64,000 bases of DNA from Meghimatium bilineatum (GCA_034231615.1 CM067317.1:14081022-14145021), one strand, 5' to 3'; counted from the first letter of the stretch, positions 21,402 to 32,424 are shown. Made by a program: numbers and translations. The notes: generated by a model not told the origin, from the letters alone.

Positions 21402-21596
21402 ATGGGAAAAGCTGCGGGAAAAGCTATCCCGCTACGGGAAAAGTTATTCAACTACGGGAAAAGTTATTCAACTACGGGAAAAGCTATCCAGCTATGGGAA
21501 AAGCTATCCAACTACGGGAAAAGCTATCCCGCTATGGGAAAAGCTATCCCACTACGGGATAAGCTATCCCGCTATGGGAAAAGCTATCCAACTACT
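21402..21596. repeat. 20-bp tandem array
   Basis: About ten units of 'gggaaaagctatcc(a/c)(a/g)ctac', period 20, with small differences among units. Confidence 0.95.
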
Positions 21597-22624
21597 GTTT
21601 TTAAAATAGTTTTTAAAATAATAAATTGTTTGTCACGCTTCATCCAACGTCTTTCAATATGATGAGAAAACATAACTAACCAGTTGTCGTTTCCTCGTCT
21701 AGTCCATCATTCATTATACAATCATGTAACTGGGTTTTTCCGTGATTTTAATTTGTCACTATGTGTACAGTTTGTGTCGATAGCAAAATCATTAAAAAAC
21801 TCAAATGACGTCATTTTTTAAGGATAATTTCGGTGGATCAACAAGACTATACACTTGACGAGGGACTCGATTCTCGTACCAGATAAGATTTCAGATACCC
21901 TTGTCAGACATTCGTGTATGGGCGGAACCAAATTGAAGGTTCACATTACACCGTTCCCGAAGAAATAAAAACTGTCAAAAGAGTGAACATGCACAGAACA
22001 CAAGGAAGAGGGTGTGTCGATGTTTCGCCTAGAGAATCATTAAGAACAGAGTTGTCACAGAGCAGCAACTGCCTAGAGGCTCACGTCACACCATGTATCA
22101 ATTCCTGGTTTTGTAAACACGCTAATGAATGAAGAGTGTCTAAAAAAAAAAACCCCGGACGTCCCGTCCCTCTTTTGGGATTTAAAAAACTGTTTCAATA
22201 GACTAGCAATGAAATCTAACTTGTAGCCACAATCTATGATATGACATGTCATATAATAACGCCGTTCTCATTCATACACACATCACAGATACAACAAGCA
22301 TAACCCGTAAGCAATTAGAGAAGTCTCATGTTTCTGCCCCATACGGTTCGACATTTTCTTGGCGTTTCAGCATGAATGAATATGTTTTGCAACAAAGTTG
22401 CCTGTTACAGTTCTGGCATGTCGAATAGCGATAAGTCTTGCTAATATTTATGATATATTTATTCAAGCAACGCACTCTTAAACCTGACTTGGCCGACCCC
22501 GCCTCTAATCCACATACATATTATGTACAGTGATATATTTCTGGAGAATGTAAGTATACGGCGTACCCTCATCTTTTTTATGCACAATTTATTGTTGATA
22601 CTTTATTATTTTAGTTCTTGGTCA
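21597..22624. other. unannotated
   Basis: An open frame at 21914-22132 and a similar one at 22246-22428 have no family or splice support. A C/A-run sits at 22143-22160. Confidence 0.35.
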
Positions 22625-22722
22625 GCATAAAGTCCATGTCGAATGAATCTTAAGGCAGCCTAAAGTCTATGCCCAAGGAATTTTAATCAGCCTAAAGTCC
22701 ACGCCCAATGAATAAAAAGAGC
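22625..22722. repeat. ~37-bp tandem repeat, three units
   Basis: CAGCMTAAAGTC(C/T)A(T/C)G recurs at about 22624, 22657 and 22691 with 'gaatgaat' or 'aaggaatt' following. Confidence 0.75.
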
Positions 22723-22764
22723 TATACTGTAAGATCCTTACCAATAATATTAACCCTTATAGGC

Positions 22765-22970
22765 CAGCAGCTAGAGCCTACAACATGAAAATAGAAACAG
22801 CAAAAGGCAGAGGAAGACCAGAAGAAAGTGGATTGAAGGAGTTACCAACATTCTGAAACGGCACAGTATTACTCTGCATATCAAGCGACCAGACGTGTAA
22901 TAGTCCGAAAACCGCTCGTCATTCAATCCTGCGACGCATCACAGCATAAACAGAGAAATGACAATAGATT
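22765..22970 (+). pseudogene. LINE reverse transcriptase C-terminal remnant (second copy)
   Basis: Matches 1030-1215: ARAYNMKIETAKGRGRP, then KWIEGVTNILKRHSITLHQ, then a region of 'aaaccgctcgtcattcaatcctgcga'. The frame is cleaner than in the first copy, with a single shift after GRGRP. GRGRP..KWI is the usual LINE ORF2 C-terminal signature. Confidence 0.75.
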
Positions 22971-23395
22971 GCGGATAATTAGTTAGTTACCCATTGATAT
23001 AACAAGTCTTCTGACTATCGTATTGGGTCAAAGGAATGAGCCCATTGAATAATCGAAAAGATGACCCAAATGGCTTGGTTGAATTCTGTTGTAGGTCGTC
23101 TGTTGGTGAAAGTCATGAGTCAGGTGGCGCCAGTTAATAAAGAGTACGTAGAGGCCTCTTGCATTGCGGGTAATATTGCAGTTTTGGGGTCCTAGCGTTT
23201 GTTTATCCAGGTGAAGGCTTTTTAGATGAAACGTCGTCTGTCCCTGTATTTCGTTGTTAGGTTATTTTATGTTTTATTTTGGTAACACATCTACCTATTT
23301 TTGTATACTTTGACATTTGCCATGTGTTACTCCAGCCACATACTTCCTGCTTAGGGTTGTTACCCTACACTAGAACATTTATCCTTATTTTCGAT
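22971..23395. other. unannotated
   Basis: Contains GGTGAAGGCTTTTTAGATGA followed by AACGTCG at 23212-23238 (compare 8585 and 17862). No gene. Confidence 0.35.
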
Positions 23396-23660
23396 AGGTA
23401 GCAGAGAGGTTAGAGCGTTGATCTCACACCCGTGAGGTCCAGGGTTCAACTTTCGGTAAGGACTGGGTTTATTTCTACAACTCCATTGTTGCAATGCAGG
23501 CCTAGTCCGCAGAATGGAATTAGCTGTGTCCTGATTTACAGCAGTGCTACGATATCTGCGCCTGTCAGTCTTACACATCCAACTTCAGCATGGGGTTGTC
23601 ACACTGAGCCTATATGTGATGTGACAGCTAACTCCACCACACAACCTCCTTAGTCGCACC
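23396..23660. mobile_element. composite retroposon: tRNA-like head joined to minus-oriented family B
   Basis: At 23396-23465 the plus strand has a tRNA-like head: A-box-like AGAGAGGTTAGAGCG, an anticodon-stem-like TCTCACACCCGTGAGG, and B-box-like AGGGTTCAACTT. From 23508 to 23660 the sequence matches family B in minus orientation: 'gcagaatgga', 'cgatatctgcgcc', 'acttcagcatgggg', 'cctccttagtcg'. Whether this is one element or two adjacent insertions is not clear. Confidence 0.6.
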
Positions 23661-23864
23661 ACAGAAATTTAAAAAAAAAACTTAATCTGCACATAACGTG
23701 GAGACAGTAAGGGCATGCGGCCTTTATTATACAGCCACAAGTACCACCTCCCTTTAGGGAATCATTGTAGTTTTGATAGATTGACGGCAACGAATCAGCA
23801 CCCGACAAAGGGGATTGCCCTTAGTGTGCCACTAGAACCGTCTTTTTGTGACAATGTAGCATGG

Positions 23865-23865
<1 letters not shown>

Positions 23866-23946
<81 letters not shown>
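23866..23946. repeat. (TA)n microsatellite
   Basis: About 80 bases of uninterrupted TA. Confidence 0.97.
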
Positions 23947-23949
<3 letters not shown>

Positions 23950-24173
23950 CACGCAGTATTATTCCGGAGAAGGACGTTGGTGTTTACTGTAACGGAATAC
24001 CCGGCAATTTTTTAAAATAACAATTGGCTCTTTATATTGCCATATCACGACCTTATATATATCTAGATGACCGTGCTCTAACATAATAGTCACAATCTAC
24101 AGGAAAGACAACACAGGAGGAAATCGAACAGGTAATACACGTGAATCGTAGGTAATACTAATTCTAATATACC
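23947..24173. other. unannotated
   Basis: Nothing recognised. Confidence 0.35.
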
Positions 24174-24184
24174 AGTATGGATAC

Positions 24185-24341
24185 TTCTTCTTCAGCATTA
24201 ATTCTCAAACTCCCACTGGATCTCCTTTGTAGCAGGACCATGATCCTACTAGATTTCCAGCAGAATGTAATCCAGAGAATGGAAAAGCGTTGTGTCGCCG
24301 TTTTATTTGCGCCAATGGCCCGACACATCCGTCTTCGACGG
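24185..24341 (-). mobile_element. retroposon family A with 11-bp target duplication
   Basis: AGTATGGATAC occurs at 24174-24184 and again at 24342-24352, immediately bounding the element. On the minus strand it runs from CCGTCGAAGACGGATGTGTC to AATTAATGCTGAAGAAGAAG. The structure is a complete unit with a GAA tail, as expected for target-primed insertion. Confidence 0.93.
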
Positions 24342-24352
24342 AGTATGGATAC

Positions 24353-24720
24353 AAATAGCTGACTTTAGAAGCACGCAATATACCTAAGTGCAAACAAATA
24401 TTTCGAAGAAAAAAACAGTATAGACATTGTGATATATAGCTACTCTGTCATGCTAAAGAGATTTGCATTGGAAGATCTACATAATAGATGTAAAATATTG
24501 CACAAAAATAGTCAAACTCCAAGATTTTTTAAATGAAATTGCACATTCACCAAAAATACACAAATGACCACGGCGCGAATTTCATGGTCAGTGACATTTT
24601 AAAATAGCAAAAATTAAAATTTTTGGCCAAGAAATACACATTTGGCAACCCCGAACTACATTAGACAAACATAGACAGAACACGATAGCAAGACATAGAT
24701 GTAAAGTAATAGAAGTAATA
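24353..24720. other. unannotated; weak dispersed repeat
   Basis: At 24585-24660 'catggtcagtgacattttaaaat' and 'acacatttggcaac' resemble 52990-53060. Class unknown. Confidence 0.4.
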
Positions 24721-25280
24721 CTAGTGTGGAATTATAGTAGTAGTAGAATTAGTAATGGTTGTATAGTATAAGTAGTATGGTAGTAGTAGTAGAAGTAGTT
24801 GTAGTAGGGTAATAGCAGTAGGGGTAATATTAGTAGAAAGAGTAATAGTAGTAATATTATAAGTAGTAGTAGTAATAGGAGTAGTTGTAGTAGAGGTAAT
24901 GGTAGTAGGGGTAATAGTAGTATAAGTAATATTATTGGGAATTATAGTAGTAGTATAAGTAGTTGGAGTAGTAACAGTAGTAGAAGTAATAGTTGTAGAA
25001 GTAATAGAAGTAAGAGTAGTAGTAGAAGTAGCTGTAGTAGAGGTAATCGTAGTAGGGGTTAAAAGTAGTAGAAGTAATACTAATAAAAGTAATAGTAGTA
25101 GGAGTGATACTAATAAAAGTAATAGTAGTAGCAGGAGTAATAGTAGCAAAAGTAATAGTAATGGAAGCAATAGTAGCAGAAGTAGTATTAATAGTAGTAG
25201 TAATAGTAGTAGGAATAGTAAAAGTAAAGTAATAAATGTAGCAGTAGTAGAAGTAATATTTGTAGACTTAGTAGTAGTAG
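24721..25280. repeat. TAG-rich trinucleotide microsatellite
   Basis: Imperfect (TAG/TAA)n over 560 bases. It continues at 25557-25680 after a family B insertion. The long minus frame with Leu and Thr runs is a repeat artefact. Confidence 0.93.
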
Positions 25281-25281
25281 T

Positions 25282-25551
25282 CTTCTTCTTCTACGTTCAT
25301 TCTCAAACATCTGCAGATTAGCAGGATATAGTCCGGAGAATGGAATATGTGCCATGGTTTACAGCACTGCTGCAATATCTGCGCTTTTCAGTCCCACACA
25401 TCCGACTTCAGCATGGCGTTGGGTAACTTTGCCCCTATATGGGATGGGACAACCAACCCCACCATATAACCTTCTTAGTCGTCTCTTACGACATGCATGG
25501 AAGGTAAATAGTGTTGCTATTCTTTGCTCCTCTCTCGGGCCCCGGCAACAC
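25282..25551 (-). mobile_element. retroposon family B inserted in the TAG microsatellite
   Basis: A minus-oriented copy, among the best of family B. The 3' end is TCTTCTTCTTCTACGTTCAT on the plus strand. The body includes GTCCGGAGAATGGAA, CAGCATGGCG and TCTTACGACATGCATGGAAG. The 5' end is CTCGGGCCCCGGCAACAC. CTTAGTAGTAGTA on one side and CTTAATAGTAGTA on the other may be the target duplication, although the microsatellite context weakens that. Confidence 0.88.
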
Positions 25552-25556
25552 GAAGG

Positions 25557-25680
25557 TGTGCTTAATAGTAGTAGAGGTAATAGTAGTAAAAGTAATAGTT
25601 GCTGCAGTAGAAGCAGTAGTAGTAGTAATAACAATAGAAGTAATAGTTGCATACGTATAGCAATAGAATTGGTATAGTAC
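25557..25680. repeat. TAG-rich microsatellite, continued
   Basis: Same composition as 24721-25280; separated from it by the family B insertion. Confidence 0.9.
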
Positions 25681-25744
25681 AAGTAGACGCCACCACATGT
25701 TTAATTATTTCCCTTGTCTATTTGTAAATTTCATGTCCATCATT

Positions 25745-26360
25745 TAATAATAATAAACAACTAAAACAAGTAGATGAATTCAAATATCTGGGCAGCACAT
25801 TGAGATATGACAACAAACAAGAAGCAGAAATAAACGCAAGATATAATAAGGCCTGTCAGATCATTGGTCAATTAACACCTTTACTAAGAAACAAAGATAT
25901 TACACTAGAAACAAAGAAAGCGCTTTTCAACACCATTTTCTTACCAACATTGTGTTATCAGTGTCAAACTTGGACATTAGATTCTAGAACAATACATAAG
26001 ATTAACACTACTGAAATGAAATGTGTGAGACGTATGATTGGAGTTAGCTTGAGAGACAACATCAGGAATGAAGCACTAAGGAAACAATTAGGGATCAAGC
26101 CAAAAATAGAATACATACATAAACAACAAGTTAAATGGTACGGCCACATAACCAGACAGAAAGAGCAAAGTATTATCCAAAAAACACTTAACAAACGATA
26201 CGAAAACAGGAGACCTATTGGGCGCCCTCGTAAAAGGTGGATAGATAGTGTATTAGAGACACTCGGAAATATAACAGCAGAGGAGGCAAATAGAAGGGCA
26301 AAAGACCGTACACTCACTCTCCCCTCAACACCGAAAGGTACACGAGGATAGAAAGAAGAA
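25745..26360 (+). pseudogene. LINE-B reverse transcriptase C-terminal region, mostly open
   Basis: One open frame from the 'FKYLGSTL' region, 25780 onward, to a stop at 26349. It reads RYDNKQEAEINARYNKACQI, IFLPTLCYQCQTWTLDSRTI, MKCVRRMIGVSLRDNIRNEA, HKQQVKWYGHITRQKEQSII, IGRPRKRWIDSVLETLGNIT and LPSTPKGTRG. These are the LINE ORF2 motifs after the RT palm: the 'L.YG.E.W' block (here LCYQCQTW), 'R.GHI.R' and 'GRPRKRW.D'. The tail AGAAAGAAGAAGAAGAG follows. The endonuclease and RT palm are missing, so it is 5'-truncated. A near-identical minus copy is at 40322-41060. Confidence 0.88.
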
Positions 26361-26422
26361 GAAGAGGGTTCTTCTTTTTTCTAGGGGTGGGGTTATGGTT
26401 AGTTATGAAAAACCCAACCATC

Positions 26423-26444
26423 TAACCCTAACCCAAACCCTAAA
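26423..26444 (-). repeat. short telomere-like motif
   Basis: Minus strand carries TTAGGGTTTGGGTTAGGGTT, three near-TTAGGG units. It is only about 22 bases long. Confidence 0.6.
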
Positions 26445-26639
26445 ATAAATTAATATTTAAATTATTAAATGATGAACCTGAAATTTACTAAACACTGACA
26501 AGGGAAATAATTCAACTATGAGGTGGCGTCTACTTGCACTGTAGCATAGAATTAATAGTAGTTGCAATAATAGTAACAGAAATAATAGTTGAATACGTAA
26601 TAGCCGCAGAATAATACTATAGTAACCATTGTATAGGCA

Positions 26640-27000
26640 ATTGCAGTAGTAGTAATAGTAGTAGTAGTAATAGTAGTAGAAGTAATAGTAGTAGAAGTAA
26701 TAGTAGTAATAATTGTAGTAATATATGTAGAAATGATAGCAGGAGTAATAGTAGTAGTAATATTTCTAGTAGTAGTAATATTTCTAGAAGTGATAGTAGG
26801 AGTAATAGTAGTAGTAATATTTCTAGAAGTGATAGTAGGAGTAATAGTAGTAGTAATATTTCTAGAAGTGATAGTAGGAGTAATAGTAGTAGTAATATTT
26901 CTAGAAGTGATAGTAGGAGTAATAGTAGTAGTAATATTTCTAGAAGTGATAGGAGTAATAATAGTAGTAATATTTCTAGAAGTGATAGTAATAGAATAAA
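26640..27000. repeat. 39-bp array within TAG-type microsatellite
   Basis: From 26745 the unit 'agtagtaatatttctagaagtgatagtaggagtaatagt' repeats about six times (read as AGTAGTAATATTTCTAGAAG then TGATAGTAGGAGTAATAGT). Before it lies imperfect TAG/TAA. Open frames on both strands (VIVGVIVVVIFLE and NITTTITPTITSR repeats) are by-products. Confidence 0.92.
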
Positions 27001-27004
27001 TTAA

Positions 27005-28807
27005 AGAGCCAGGGTACAATTAGATGGTCGCAAGAGCAAGAAAGTTCTACTGCGTCATGGAGTCCCCCAGGGAGGAGTACTGTCACCCACACTTTTCTTG
27101 GTTTACATCAATGACCTAGTTGCTGAACTACCACATGGGATCAAAGTGGCAATGTATGCTGACGACCTGGTGATATGCTGCAGGGAAGAACATGCGACAG
27201 TGGCCACTAAACAAATACAAAGAGCTATCGATGCTCTAACCTTATGGGCAAATAGATGGTGCATCAGCATTAACACAGATAAGTGCAGAACTACACTCTT
27301 TACCCTCTCACCAAAACAAAAAGCCGGTCATATCAAAATAGATGGAGAGCTCTTGAAAGAAGACAAACAACCCACATACCTCGGAGTTACTTTTGATGAT
27401 AAACTGATATGGAAGCAGCACATACACAAAGCAACAACAAAAGCCAGGATGAAGTTAGCTATCCTGAGAAAACTAAGTGGAACCACATGGGGAGCCAGTG
27501 GAAATATACTCAGTAAAGTTTACCAGCAAGGCATAAGACCACACCTGGAATATGGTTCAGCTGCATTGTGTTCTGCATCAAACACCACATTACAAGATCT
27601 AGATAAAGTGCAAAACCAGGCACTTAGAATAATGTTGGGAGCAATGAAATCAACACCCATAGCAGAGATGCAGAAAATGGGAAGAATGCAAACACTTGGC
27701 GAACGCAGAGACACAAAAGTACTAAAAGTCATCCAATGAAGGAAAGATTCCAAAATCTAGCAATGGGGCGACTGAAAAGAAGCAGCTTTATCCATCAAGC
27801 TAAACGACTTCGCAGACAACTTACAGACCTACCTGAAGTTGACAGCCCCTTAAGGTCTGTACCAGAACAAATCCCGTGGAGTGAAAGGCATGGAATGCCA
27901 ATATACATTCAGACCCATGTGAAAGGAATACTAAGCGAGGACGAACAGAACAGTGTGCAGCGAAGGACAGTCACCCTCATTTTCCTGGATGAGGAATATC
28001 CACAAGATATATGGGTCAGAGTATACACAGATGGGTCAGCACAGAATGCCGTGATGAATGGAGGTGCAGGTGTATATATAGAATATCCACACAGGCCTAG
28101 AGATACCATCAGAACACCAACAGGAAAATTCTGCAATAATTATGATGCTGAAATCCAGGCAAAAAGTGTGGCAGCTAAAAAAAACTGCTGAACTTCAACT
28201 CTGACCTACAGCCTGTGGTATTCCTGACAGATGCAAGGTCAGTGCTTCAAGCTCTCCAGTCTGGAAAACTAACAGACTTGAAAAACTACTTAGCGAATTG
28301 TCTTACCAGTATAGGGTAACCATGCAGTGGATACCCTCTCACTGTGGAATACCAGGAAATGAAAAGCAGACCAACTGGCTAAGGAAGGTGCTGCCGAAGA
28401 CCAACCAGATATACCAATCACCTACCATCAGAAAAAACAGATGATCAAGTCAATAAGAAAGCCACAAACACAAGATGACTATCATATTATGAACAGACCA
28501 GAACAAGTTATAATTCTACGTCTCATAACAGGACACAACCGACTACGCAGTCACATGTATACAAAGTTCAAGATTGGCAACACGGCCATGTGTACATGTG
28601 GACAGGCAGCACAGAGTGCCAAACATATACTTCAAGAGTGTTCTGAGCATGAAACGCTGAGGCAGACATATTGGCCAGAGGAAACAACACTGGAATCAAA
28701 ACTCTATGGGACACTGTATGAACTACAAAAGACAGTGAGTTTTATTAAGGAGACAGAATTACAGATATAGAGATGTTTCAAGTGAACGAAAGAAGAAGAA
28801 GAAGAAA
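27005..28807 (+). pseudogene. LINE-A: reverse transcriptase plus RNase H, best copy in the window
   Basis: The element starts abruptly inside the RT palm at the edge of the microsatellite. It then reads HGVPQGGVLSPTLFLVYIND (RT block with the PQG motif, 27056-27115) and AMYADDLVIC (catalytic YADD, 27155-27166). LTLWANRWCISINTDKC, YLGVTFDDKL and RPHLEYGSAAL follow. After a stop at 27737 a new frame leads into RNase H: VYTDGSAQNAVMNGGAGVYI (28021-28080, first catalytic Asp) and NYDAEIQA (catalytic Glu). Shifted frames give FLTDARSVLQAL and WIPSHCGIPGNEK. The C-terminal block RLITGHNRLR..MYTKFKIG with CTC and H residues ends at a stop at 28770. The 3' end is GTGAACGAAAGAAGAAGAAG. RNase H places it near the I/Nimb/Ingi-like LINEs. 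About four frameshifts make it inactive. Confidence 0.92.
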
Positions 28808-30574
28808 TTATAGTGGGAGTGTTATTTTGTGATTCACAAAACATAATTACTTCCTGTTTTCACTGCTTTACTGGTTTCATAAGGTATATTGCAGCCACAT
28901 CCTTGATACCATACAGCTGTATATAAACTGAAAAAAACTGTTTATAAACTGAAAACGCAAATACATTTTTTAAAATTATAATGTACACTTGTAAAAAGCA
29001 CGTTTCACTCGCTTTGAACTCAAACAAATGTAATTACCTGATTAACCATCTAACGTATTAATGCTATTTTAGCATATTATTTTTATATGTGCTTTGACCA
29101 ATAAATATTTTATTTGCGTGCATCTGTCCAGTTGTTATAAACGAATGCAATCCTTTGTAGGCATACTAATTATTGTGTATTGCGAAAATAAATTTTACTA
29201 CTTCAGAAATTACACCGGATACAGCCTTAAACACTGTCTGTCTGTCTTTGTTGAGAGTATTGGAGCAATTTCACGCTTACATCATGCCAATTGTATGATA
29301 CACCAATCATGTATAAAATGAGGTCTTAGAATTTACTGTAAACATCTTTAAAATGTGTGAGAGATGTGTGTTAACAAGTATACTTTTGATATATATATAT
29401 ATTGCATATAAACGAAAACTGAAACCAATGGTTGCATTTTAATGAAAAATGTAATTCATAGGGTCTATGCCACTTTAAATTCACACACAAATTTCATTAT
29501 ATTATATTATTATATTCATTATACAAATTTCCGTTATATATTTGATGAGATACATCATTTTGAATTTGGGCAAAGCTAGTGAAACGTTCTATAGAAAAGG
29601 CTTTACGCTGTAGCAACGGGGAAAATATTCACCTTAACTGTCAGATATTAAAAACAATTATTTGATCTTCATGTAATTTACCTGTCCACTCTGATCATTT
29701 ATTTAGTAATTTTCATATTATTTATTGGACAATTCAGTCAAATTTATAAAACGCCACGGTCTAGTTTTTATAAGAAAGAAGTCAGGTTTGTGAAATACCT
29801 AATCAGCCATCTAGAACATGAGATTTCACGGTTCCACATTTTTGGAAATAGCTACATTACGCAACTGTCAACAGGTAATACAAACCAATATCTAAAACGA
29901 CACGGTCCTTTTGTATGTAACCAGGAACTCCCGCAATCAACAACACTAAAGCCTGGAAGGAAAGGAATTTCAGAACGGACAACCCCATTTTAAGACAGCT
30001 ACACGTCTCTCAAACGTAAAATCCTTTTTCATTCATAATTTTTCTAGACTTGTTTCATTCAACCGTTCTATCTATCAACTATTCACACACGAAACTGTCA
30101 TTATTTATCTTCAACGTTAATGTCATTTCCCGTCGTCCCTTCGACAGTGTGTTATTTATTTATATTTTGTATTTCTTCAGTCAGTCATGCGGTATTGCTG
30201 TTTGATGTACTAAATAGGAACAGCCATTCCTTTTAGCGCCATGTGTATTTACCGGGACAAAAGGGTCTTTGTTGCTTGTTCGTGATATGGAGTGGTTGTA
30301 ATTTTTTTTAACGTTCTGGCGTCCTGTCGTTACCTCCCAGGTGGAACAGAAAACAAAAAATATAAATGTTTACACATACCCCCCCCCCCAATTTTACTTT
30401 GATGTCAGAATACTGGCTACATTATCATTCAAGAAGAAAAGGGACCTTATAGATGGAAAAGGGGCGAAAGGCCTGTTTTTATGTTTTCCCTTGTCTGTTA
30501 ATGACACTGACTAGACATTGAGTCTACGTTTGTCCGTGAACTGCTAATCAGACAACTTGTTTGTGAATGACGTG
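28808..30574. other. unannotated AT-rich stretch
   Basis: About 1.75 kb with no recognisable gene or repeat family. A C-run lies at 30380-30390, and 'tttcccttgtctgttaatgac' at 30484 resembles the inverted-repeat ends at 25690. Open frames at 29094-29321 and 29790-29993 have no support. Confidence 0.4.
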
Positions 30575-31115
30575 TATTCAATATCACAATGTCAAGGCTA
30601 ACTGTGATTTGGAAAAGCAACATCAGCGTTGGAGTGAAAATCAAACTGTATAGGTCGCTGGTGCTTTCTGTTGTGTTGTATGGTTGTGAGAGTTGGACAC
30701 TCACTGCGGACATGGAGAGAAGATTACAGGCTTTCGAGTATAAATGCTACAGAAGAATTCTACGAATTTCCTATAGGGAACATAAGACCAATGTGTACGT
30801 AAGAAATAAAGTAGAGATGTGTGCAGGTGTCCAGGAGCCATTGCTTTCAATAGTGAAACGACGAAAACTAGCATGGTTCGGACATGTATGCAGGCACGAT
30901 TCCTTGTCAAAAACAATACTGCAGGGAACTGTCGAGGGTGGAAGAAGCAGAGGAGGACAAATAAAGACATGGATAGACAACATCAAGGAATGGACAGGGC
31001 TAGATATTTCCACACTCATCCGCATCGCTGACGATAGAATTCGCTGGAGGACTCTGTGTGCTGAAGCATCCAATGTGGTACCCCTACGACCCTGAAGGGT
31101 TATGGGTTTATTGAT
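30575..31115 (+). pseudogene. LINE-E reverse transcriptase C-terminal region, open
   Basis: Open frame 30589-31095 reads MSRLTVIWKSNISVGVKIKL, VVLYGCESWTLTADMERRLQ, FEYKCYRRILRISYREHKTN, LAWFGHVCRHDSLSKTILQG, GRSRGGQIKTWIDNIKEWTG, LDISTLIRIADDRIRWRTLC and ends VVPLRP. This is a widespread LINE ORF2 C-terminus with the YGCE.W, YRR.L.I, WFGH..RHD and 'W.DN..EW' motifs. It ends in a (TGAT)-type tail at 31105-31122. The endonuclease and RT palm are missing. A second, more damaged copy is at 37400-37945 and a remnant at 19165-19410. Confidence 0.9.
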
Positions 31116-31122
31116 TGATTGA

Positions 31123-31869
31123 ATATCACACCCTAATGTGCTAGTTCATTGCACTGAACATGACATGGACCTCACAGCGAATGTCAATAATGTCATTCAC
31201 CTCACAGCAAATGTCAACATTGAGCTCACGTCGAATCTGTCAGTAATAGCATTATCCTCTTATCTCAGTCAATAATAATATTGACCTCACATCGAATGTC
31301 TCAATATTTTCAGTGTTTGCGTTGTTTTTGCATTGCAATTGCACAGTACATCGATATTTTTTTCAGTGAATGAAATAGAGAAAAGTAAAATGTGTGATAA
31401 TTACAAAGACAATATAGTCGACGACATGAATGCTGCGGTAGTGCAGTGGTTAGGATATGCGCCTTGCTAAAACTGCGGCGCTTTGCATACTCTTTGATGG
31501 CTGTTGGAAAGAAAATCAGAGAACGTATTTGAATGCACAGCGTGCCATGAAACTGGTTTCTAATTAGGAATAAAGAAAAGGCCCGCTAAAAGGCCCGCTA
31601 AAAGAGTATCTTTGTTCAATTTCAAGTCCAGCTATTTTTCTTTGACCTGAGTCGGATCCTTTATTGATTCAGCTAAAAAAATTGGTACCATAAACAATCT
31701 GCGAAAGTAAAGACAGAAGGCCTGATTCTGACAATATTACCCATAGCAATTCGATGATCACAGAAAAATAAAGGCCTAACAACGTACTTCTCTAATCAGG
31801 CTTTCTCAACCCGGTTCTCGCGAGCACATTGCTGCTCTCATAAGAAAATGTTATTCACCTCCCGCCATG
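31123..31869. other. unannotated
   Basis: Degenerate repeats of 'acctcac(a/g)(t/g)cgaatgtc' lie at 31165-31310. A tRNA-head-like GCGGTAGTGCAGTGGTTAGG is at 31434-31453, with no B box. A 14-base direct duplication of AAAAGGCCCGCTA lies at 31577-31604. Confidence 0.45.
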
Positions 31870-32035
31870 GGAGTTAAAAAGTGTTTTGACAATAAAAGTA
31901 GAAGTGAAGGCAGACCTGCAGGCCGACCACGAAAATGATGGACCGCCGAAATAAAATAGGCGACAAATTCCACAATATACTCAGCACACACGAGGGACAT
32001 CTTATAAAACTGTTCTACACCTGAAACTGAAAGGC
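31870..32035 (+). pseudogene. LINE-G-like reverse transcriptase C-terminal remnant
   Basis: SRSEGRPAGRPRK then WTAEIK and ATNSTIYSAHTRDI, the 'GRP.GRPRK.W..EI' tail also seen at 14190-14300. Stop codons interrupt it. Confidence 0.55.
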
Positions 32036-32424
32036 AACAAAGGGTTTAGCGAATAGATAGATATATTACATTTGAGTGGTGATCTGAAAGAGTTGAGAAC
32101 CCCTGCTCTAAAAGTTCTTCTTGTGTAAAAATAAAAATAAACGTTAATATGACAGAACGTATCCAGGAAGAAAAACGTACGAGATCACGAGTAAAAAAAA
32201 CACCACCAACGAGAGTATGTCTTTGTGTTAATAATAATAACAAGAACAATAAATATTATTATTATAGAACACCCAGGAAGTTATAATCACCCTTGTTCTC
32301 CATGCCAAGTAGCGGTTATTTTACTACCGATTCCAGATTGATGTATCTTTGGAGTTCCTTGTGATTGTATCATATCATTTATAATTAAGGACGCAGCCAT
32401 GAACTCAGCATTTTTAGATGTAGG
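32036..32424. other. unannotated
   Basis: AT-rich with a short AAT/ATT stretch at 32230-32265. No gene. Confidence 0.4.

Larger units (their letters stand above)
25675..26541. mobile_element. element with ~75-bp terminal inverted repeats, carrying a LINE-B fragment
   Basis: The left end 25675-25755 and right end 26462-26541 are inverted copies: CAAGTAGACGCCACC, then 'aattatttcccttgtc', 'gtaaatttcatg' or 'gtaaatttcagg', 'catcatttaataat'. The interior is LINE-B (25745-26360) plus a short telomere-like stretch. The inverted ends suggest a MITE or foldback element that received the LINE. No clear target duplication. Confidence 0.7.

Noticed and set aside
24721..25170. 149-codon Leu/Thr-rich minus-strand protein
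   Set aside because: Low-complexity translation of the TAG microsatellite.
31434..31490. Functional tRNA gene
   Set aside because: An A-box-like start is present but there is no B box or acceptor pairing; the same holds for 10683 and 34745.
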